The position numbers and the translations under genes were made by a program. From Acidobacteriota bacterium (GTDB lineage: Bacteria; Acidobacteriota; Terriglobia; Bryobacterales; UBA6623): a stretch of DNA of 64,000 bases. Below are positions 61,177 through 64,000 of this stretch, piece after piece (position 1 is the stretch's first letter; each line of letters opens with the position of its first letter). Where the stretch lies: NCBI GenBank assembly GCA_016125275.1, contig WGMB01000003.1:1653896-1717895 (forward strand), read 5' to 3'. A model generated the notes under the pieces. That model was not told the origin of the DNA, made no database searches, and saw nothing but the letters and a program-made list of their open reading frames with translations.

Positions 61177-61611
61177 ATGGATTATCGTTACGCCGAAATT
61201 GCGGACATTCCGACGCTCGCCGTCGCTGAAGAACGGTTCCTGGCCGACGTGACGGCCTCCGAAATCCCCAGTCGCGCCGCCATCGAGGAGCGCTGGAGGG
61301 AGCGTTTGGAGGGCGACCACCGGGCGGTGCTGTTCGAAGACGAGGGCGAGCCCCTGGCCTACGCGCTCTACGTTCCCACGGCCGTCGGCGTGACCGTGGA
61401 GCAGCTCTTCGTGTGGCGCGAACGCCGCCGCCAGGGCCTGGGCCGCGAAATGATCGAGCTGCTGCGGGAAGAGATCTGGTCGCCGACGGTGCGCGTGGCC
61501 ATCGACGTCACGCACACCAACACCACCGGCCGAGCCTTTTTGGCGTCAGTCGGCTTCGCCGAAGCCCGCGTGCTGATGGAACAGCTCCCGCGCCCGGTGG
61601 AATCCGACTGA
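61177..61611 (+). CDS. GNAT-family N-acetyltransferase
   Basis: A 144-residue protein from the ATG at 61177, with a TAGAAT box 14 nt upstream; a TTG at 61162 is an alternative. The fold is marked by DYRYAEIADIPTLAVAEERF, then AVLFEDEGEPLAYALYVP and the acetyl-CoA loop EQLFVWRERRRQGLGREMIE (R/QxxGxG/A-like). The C-terminal beta-alpha end is IDVTHTNTTGRAFLASVGF. Target is unknown (amino acids, peptides or small amines). It sits just after argS but belongs to its own short transcript or the argS operon. Confidence 0.85.
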   Translation: MDYRYAEIADIPTLAVAEERFLADVTASEIPSRAAIEERWRERLEGDHRAVLFEDEGEPLAYALYVPTAVGVTVEQLFVWRERRRQGLGREMIELLREEIWSPTVRVAIDVTHTNTTGRAFLASVGFAEARVLMEQLPRPVESD

Positions 61612-61623
61612 AGCCGCCCCCTC

Positions 61624-62979
61624 CTAGAAATCCCGGAACGGCCCCCGCGGCTCGGCCGCCTGCATCTCCGCTTTCCAGTCCCAGAAGCGCTTCTGCATCA
61701 TCCGCAGCACGTCCGGCTTCTCCGCCGAGAGGTCGTGCTTCTCGCCGATATCGGCCGAGAGATCGAACAGCCCGCCGTAGTCCGGCGCTTCCACCCACTT
61801 CCAGTTGCGGTAGCGCAGCGCCCGCGTGTTGCGGCGCTCCCAAACCATCTGCTCGCGCTCGGACTTCGCCTGGCCCGCCAGCACCGGCAGCATGTCGAAG
61901 CCGTCGTACTTCACGCCCTGTGGCAGTTCCGCCCCCGCCAGCTTCACCAGCGTCGGAAACACTTCGAGCGACGTCAGGAACTCATGCGTCACCGTCCCGG
62001 CCGGAATCTTTCCCGGCCAGCGCGCGGCGAACACCACCCGCACGCCGCCCTCCCACATCGTCGCCTTCTTGCCGTGCAGCGGCGCGTTACTGGCGCGCCC
62101 CGCGCCGCCGTTGTCGCTGAAGAAGATGACCAGCGTATTGTCGAGCTCATCGTACTTCTCGAGCGTCGCGAACAGCTCCCCGATGGACTCGTCCATCGCC
62201 GTGATCGAGCCCAGGTAGCGCGCCTGCGGCGTACCCGGCTCCTCTGATCCGTACATCTTCAGGTGCTCTGGCTTGGCCTGCGGGCCGGCCTTGTCGAAGT
62301 TCGACGCGCCGTGCGGCGCATTGAACGGCATGTAGAGGAAGAACGGCTCGTCGTGGTGCTCTTCGAGGAACCTTACGCCCTCCCGCTCGAACAGATCGGT
62401 GGCGTAGCCGGACTCCTTGACCTTGTCGTTGTCTCGCCACATCGACGGCCAGCCGTAGCGCTCATGCGTAAAGTAATCGATGCCCGTATTGGTGAAGCCG
62501 TAGAAGAAGTCGAACCCTCTCTGCCGCGGCCGGTAGCGGGTGAGCTGCCCGGAATCCCACTTGCCCACCACGCCGGTGGCGTAGCCGGCCTTCTTCATCA
62601 CCTCGGCGATGACGGTTTCCTGCGTGTCCAGCCCGAGGATGGCCTCGGGGGTGATGGCGTACTCCTCCGGCTCGAAGGTCACGCCGAAGTCCGCCACGTC
62701 GTTGCGGATCATGTCGTACAAGCCGTTGCGCTGCGGGTAGCGGCCGGTGAGGATCGAGCCTCTCGACGGCGTGCAGGCCGGCCAGGAGACGTAGAAGTCC
62801 GTCGCCCGGACGCCCTCGGCCACGATGCGGTCCAGGTTCGGGGACTTCAGCTCGGGCCGTCCGCAGCAGCCCAGGTCGGCATAGCCCTGGTCGTCGGAGA
62901 CGATCAGCAGCACGTTGGGTTTGTCCTGCGCGGCCGCGCCCAGAGCGAACAGAGTCAACAGCAGGAAGGGAATCCGCAC
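61624..62979 (-). CDS. Exported type I sulfatase
   Basis: A 451-residue protein. The GTG at 62979 opens a signal (RIPFLLLTLFALGAAAQ), and a leaderless box fits it. The sulfatase core starts PNVLLIVSDDQGYADLG, and the catalytic Cys69 is in the C-x-P-S-R motif (ACTPSRGSILTGRYPQRNG), which should be converted to formylglycine by a maturase not seen here. Later FFSDNGGAGRASNAPLHGKK fits the metal and substrate region. The enzyme removes sulfate from sulfated polysaccharides or lipids in the periplasm. Sulfatases of this type are abundant in organisms that also carry DUF1501/1553 genes. Confidence 0.93.
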   Translation of the reverse strand: MRIPFLLLTLFALGAAAQDKPNVLLIVSDDQGYADLGCCGRPELKSPNLDRIVAEGVRATDFYVSWPACTPSRGSILTGRYPQRNGLYDMIRNDVADFGVTFEPEEYAITPEAILGLDTQETVIAEVMKKAGYATGVVGKWDSGQLTRYRPRQRGFDFFYGFTNTGIDYFTHERYGWPSMWRDNDKVKESGYATDLFEREGVRFLEEHHDEPFFLYMPFNAPHGASNFDKAGPQAKPEHLKMYGSEEPGTPQARYLGSITAMDESIGELFATLEKYDELDNTLVIFFSDNGGAGRASNAPLHGKKATMWEGGVRVVFAARWPGKIPAGTVTHEFLTSLEVFPTLVKLAGAELPQGVKYDGFDMLPVLAGQAKSEREQMVWERRNTRALRYRNWKWVEAPDYGGLFDLSADIGEKHDLSAEKPDVLRMMQKRFWDWKAEMQAAEPRGPFRDF

Positions 62980-62985
62980 GGCGAG

Positions 62986-62991
62986 ACTGTA
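62986..62991 (-). promoter_or_regulatory. -10 box TACAGT, leaderless GTG at 62979
   Basis: TACAGT on the minus strand ends 6 nt before the GTG at 62979. Confidence 0.5.
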
Positions 62992-63032
62992 GCACGAAAC
63001 TTTGTCGCATCCCACGCGGCCCTTTCGCCATC

Positions 63033-63038
63033 TATACT
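63033..63038 (+). promoter_or_regulatory. -10 box TATACT, possible leaderless TTG at 63045
   Basis: TATACT ends 6 nt before the TTG at 63045. An ATG at 63084 would give a leader of about 39 nt instead. Confidence 0.45.
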
Positions 63039-63044
63039 GAGAGG

Positions 63045-63485
63045 TTGGGCGCTGTTTCCGCGCCCGACGCTCCCCTGGTCGTAATGCGTACACTCGTCAG
63101 CAAAGAAGGATTGGATCGCCTCGGAATGGCCGCTTCGCTGGCCTGCGGGGTGCACTGCGCGCTCGCGCCGCTGGCGGTGGGGGCCTTGGCCGTGGTGCCG
63201 TTGGAGTGGGCGTTCTCGCGCGTCAGCGAGGCCGTCATGCTCGGGCTCACGCTGCTGCTGGCCGTGGCCAGCCTGGCGCCGGCCTACCTCAAGCAGCATC
63301 GCCGCAAGAGCTGCCTCGGGCTGTTCGCCCTGGGTGCTGCGCTGCTCACGTTCGGCAAGCTGGGCGCGCACGGCGGAGCCTGGGAGCCCACGCTGCTGGC
63401 CTCCGGCGCCGGTCTGATTGCCTCCGCGCACCTGGCGAACCTGCACTTCTGCCGCCAGTGCAAGAAGTGCTCGCACGAGTGCTGA
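63045..63485 (+). CDS. MerC-domain membrane protein
   Basis: A 146-residue protein. It has four likely membrane spans and the MerC-type Cys motif LACGVHCALAPLAVGAL near residues 32-50. A Cys-rich tail FCRQCKKCSHEC carries four Cys residues and could bind a metal ion. MerC proteins are mercury uptake components, but many chromosomal homologues have no mer genes around and unknown function. The TTG at 63045 fits the leaderless pattern; the ATG at 63084 is an alternative start. It ends 22 nt before a convergent small gene. Confidence 0.75.
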   Translation: MGAVSAPDAPLVVMRTLVSKEGLDRLGMAASLACGVHCALAPLAVGALAVVPLEWAFSRVSEAVMLGLTLLLAVASLAPAYLKQHRRKSCLGLFALGAALLTFGKLGAHGGAWEPTLLASGAGLIASAHLANLHFCRQCKKCSHEC

Positions 63486-63489
63486 GCCC

Positions 63490-63505
63490 GGCGGCCCCTG
63501 CCGCC
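63490..63505. terminator. Short GC hairpin between convergent genes
   Basis: Six-bp stem (63490-63495 with 63500-63505), no T run. Weak terminator candidate. Confidence 0.35.
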
Positions 63506-63507
63506 TG

Positions 63508-63753
63508 CTAGAGCTTCTGAATCGTTCCCAACCCGGGAATCACGTAAGGCGGGCTGGTGTAGGTGCAGCCGTACCAGACGCCGCCGACCTCCTTGCCTGG
63601 AATCACGACCGCTCCGCCGATCGAAGGCGGCACGATGTTCGGGGTGGTCATCATCCCCTCGTACATGGGCCGCGGGTCGGGGATCGGCCCCCCGGTCCCC
63701 ATCGGCGGCTGCATGGCGGGCGCTTGCACGGTGAATCGAATCCGAGTGGGCAT
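63508..63753 (-). CDS. Small Pro/Gly-rich hypothetical protein
   Basis: An 81-residue protein, MPTRIRFTVQAPAMQPPMGT, rich in Pro, Gly, Met and Thr and ending YVIPGLGTIQKL. No signal, membrane segment or family is recognised. The start is the only ATG in frame at the head of the sequence. The Tyr/Thr/Pro-rich end could be a surface or matrix peptide. The codon pattern is host-like, but the small size keeps confidence modest. Confidence 0.4.
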   Translation of the reverse strand: MPTRIRFTVQAPAMQPPMGTGGPIPDPRPMYEGMMTTPNIVPPSIGGAVVIPGKEVGGVWYGCTYTSPPYVIPGLGTIQKL

Positions 63754-63852
63754 AGCTGAAGCGCAACTCCGATTTGCGCCCCCACAGCATACGGCGAGCG
63801 CACCCGAAAATGCACCCCTTTTCTGCTCGTCCGAGCCCCCCGGTTTCCTCCC

Positions 63853-64000
63853 TCACGGCCCGGGCGGAATCATCGCCAGCACGTCGTCGAGCGTGTCGGC
63901 GTCTTGCGGCTTCTTGTCCTTGCGCCAGCGGTTCATGCGGGGGAAGCGCACGGCCACGCCGGACTTATGGCGGGTCGAGCGCTGAATGTTCTCGAACGCC
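63853..64000 (-). CDS. C-terminal end of ATP-dependent DNA ligase (partial)
   Basis: The last ~48 codons of a gene that enters from beyond base 64000. The sequence [20 protein letters not shown], followed by [19 protein letters not shown], matches the conserved end of ATP-dependent DNA ligases (motif VI region, with R-F-P-R and R-W-R-x-D-K). It ends with TGA at 63853. Whether the protein is a stand-alone ligase or part of a LigD-type protein cannot be told from this fragment. Confidence 0.8.
   Translation of the reverse strand, partial: AFENIQRSTRHKSGVAVRFPRMNRWRKDKKPQDADTLDDVLAMIPPGP

Noticed and set aside
1-64000. CRISPR arrays, tRNA or rRNA genes, insertion-sequence transposases
   Set aside because: Looked for spaced direct repeats, cloverleaf-like blocks and transposase motifs; none was convincing by eye. 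A tRNA scan would be needed to exclude a missed tRNA.

Overview
The window looks like chromosomal DNA from a high-GC acidobacterium of the Bryobacterales/Solibacter type. This is an inference from gene content: DUF1501 and DUF1553 planctomycete-type cytochrome proteins, PVC-type haem proteins, PQQ-like beta-propellers, Tat-exported oxidoreductases, a large TIG-repeat surface protein, DUF4384 and caspase-like proteins, and a fused type VI sheath protein. A planctomycete is the main alternative. No 16S or other taxonomic marker is present.

Layout. 1-6 kb: the 3' part of a sialidase-like exported protein, two small unknown genes, and a DUF1553-DUF1501 pair. 6.2-11.3 kb: a complete urease operon, ureA-B-C-E-F-G-D, followed by a FAD oxidoreductase. 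12.3-23.5 kb: a lone DUF1553 protein, secreted proteins of unknown function, a 1.4k-residue TIG-domain protein, and a DUF4384 / caspase-PEGA-TPR / Ig-like cluster. 23.5-26.4 kb: a divergent pair, a TssB-TssC fusion and TssK. 26.4-32.1 kb: exported catabolic-type proteins (Gfo/Idh, PQQ-like, PVC haem dehydrogenase-like).

32.4-37.5 kb is a compositionally different, lower-GC island. Metallophosphoesterase, P-loop ATPase and an unrecognised two-part protein overlap by 4 bp start-to-stop and are followed by a Dam-type DNA methyltransferase. It has the layout of an anti-mobile-element or DNA-handling system that I cannot match to a named one, and it is the best candidate here for something undescribed.

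37.7-48.9 kb returns to the host style: an HTH protein, a lipoprotein TIM barrel, an amidohydrolase, a MOSC protein, a Tat-exported PLP lyase, a PQQ dehydrogenase and alanine dehydrogenase. 48.9-53.7 kb holds two VapBC-type modules, an orphan antitoxin, an HTH-aminotransferase fusion and a HupE/UreJ-type membrane protein. 53.8-64 kb holds two PQQ-like proteins, a reductase-type SDR, argS, a GNAT enzyme, a sulfatase, a MerC-type protein and the C-terminus of an ATP-dependent DNA ligase.

A window-wide regulatory pattern stands out. About sixteen genes have a TANNNT -10-like box ending only 6-9 nt before the start codon, so their mRNAs are probably leaderless or nearly so. The rule also supports several GTG and TTG starts. 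Genes inside operons instead use Shine-Dalgarno motifs or stop/start overlaps. Several convergent gene pairs end in perfect stem-loops.
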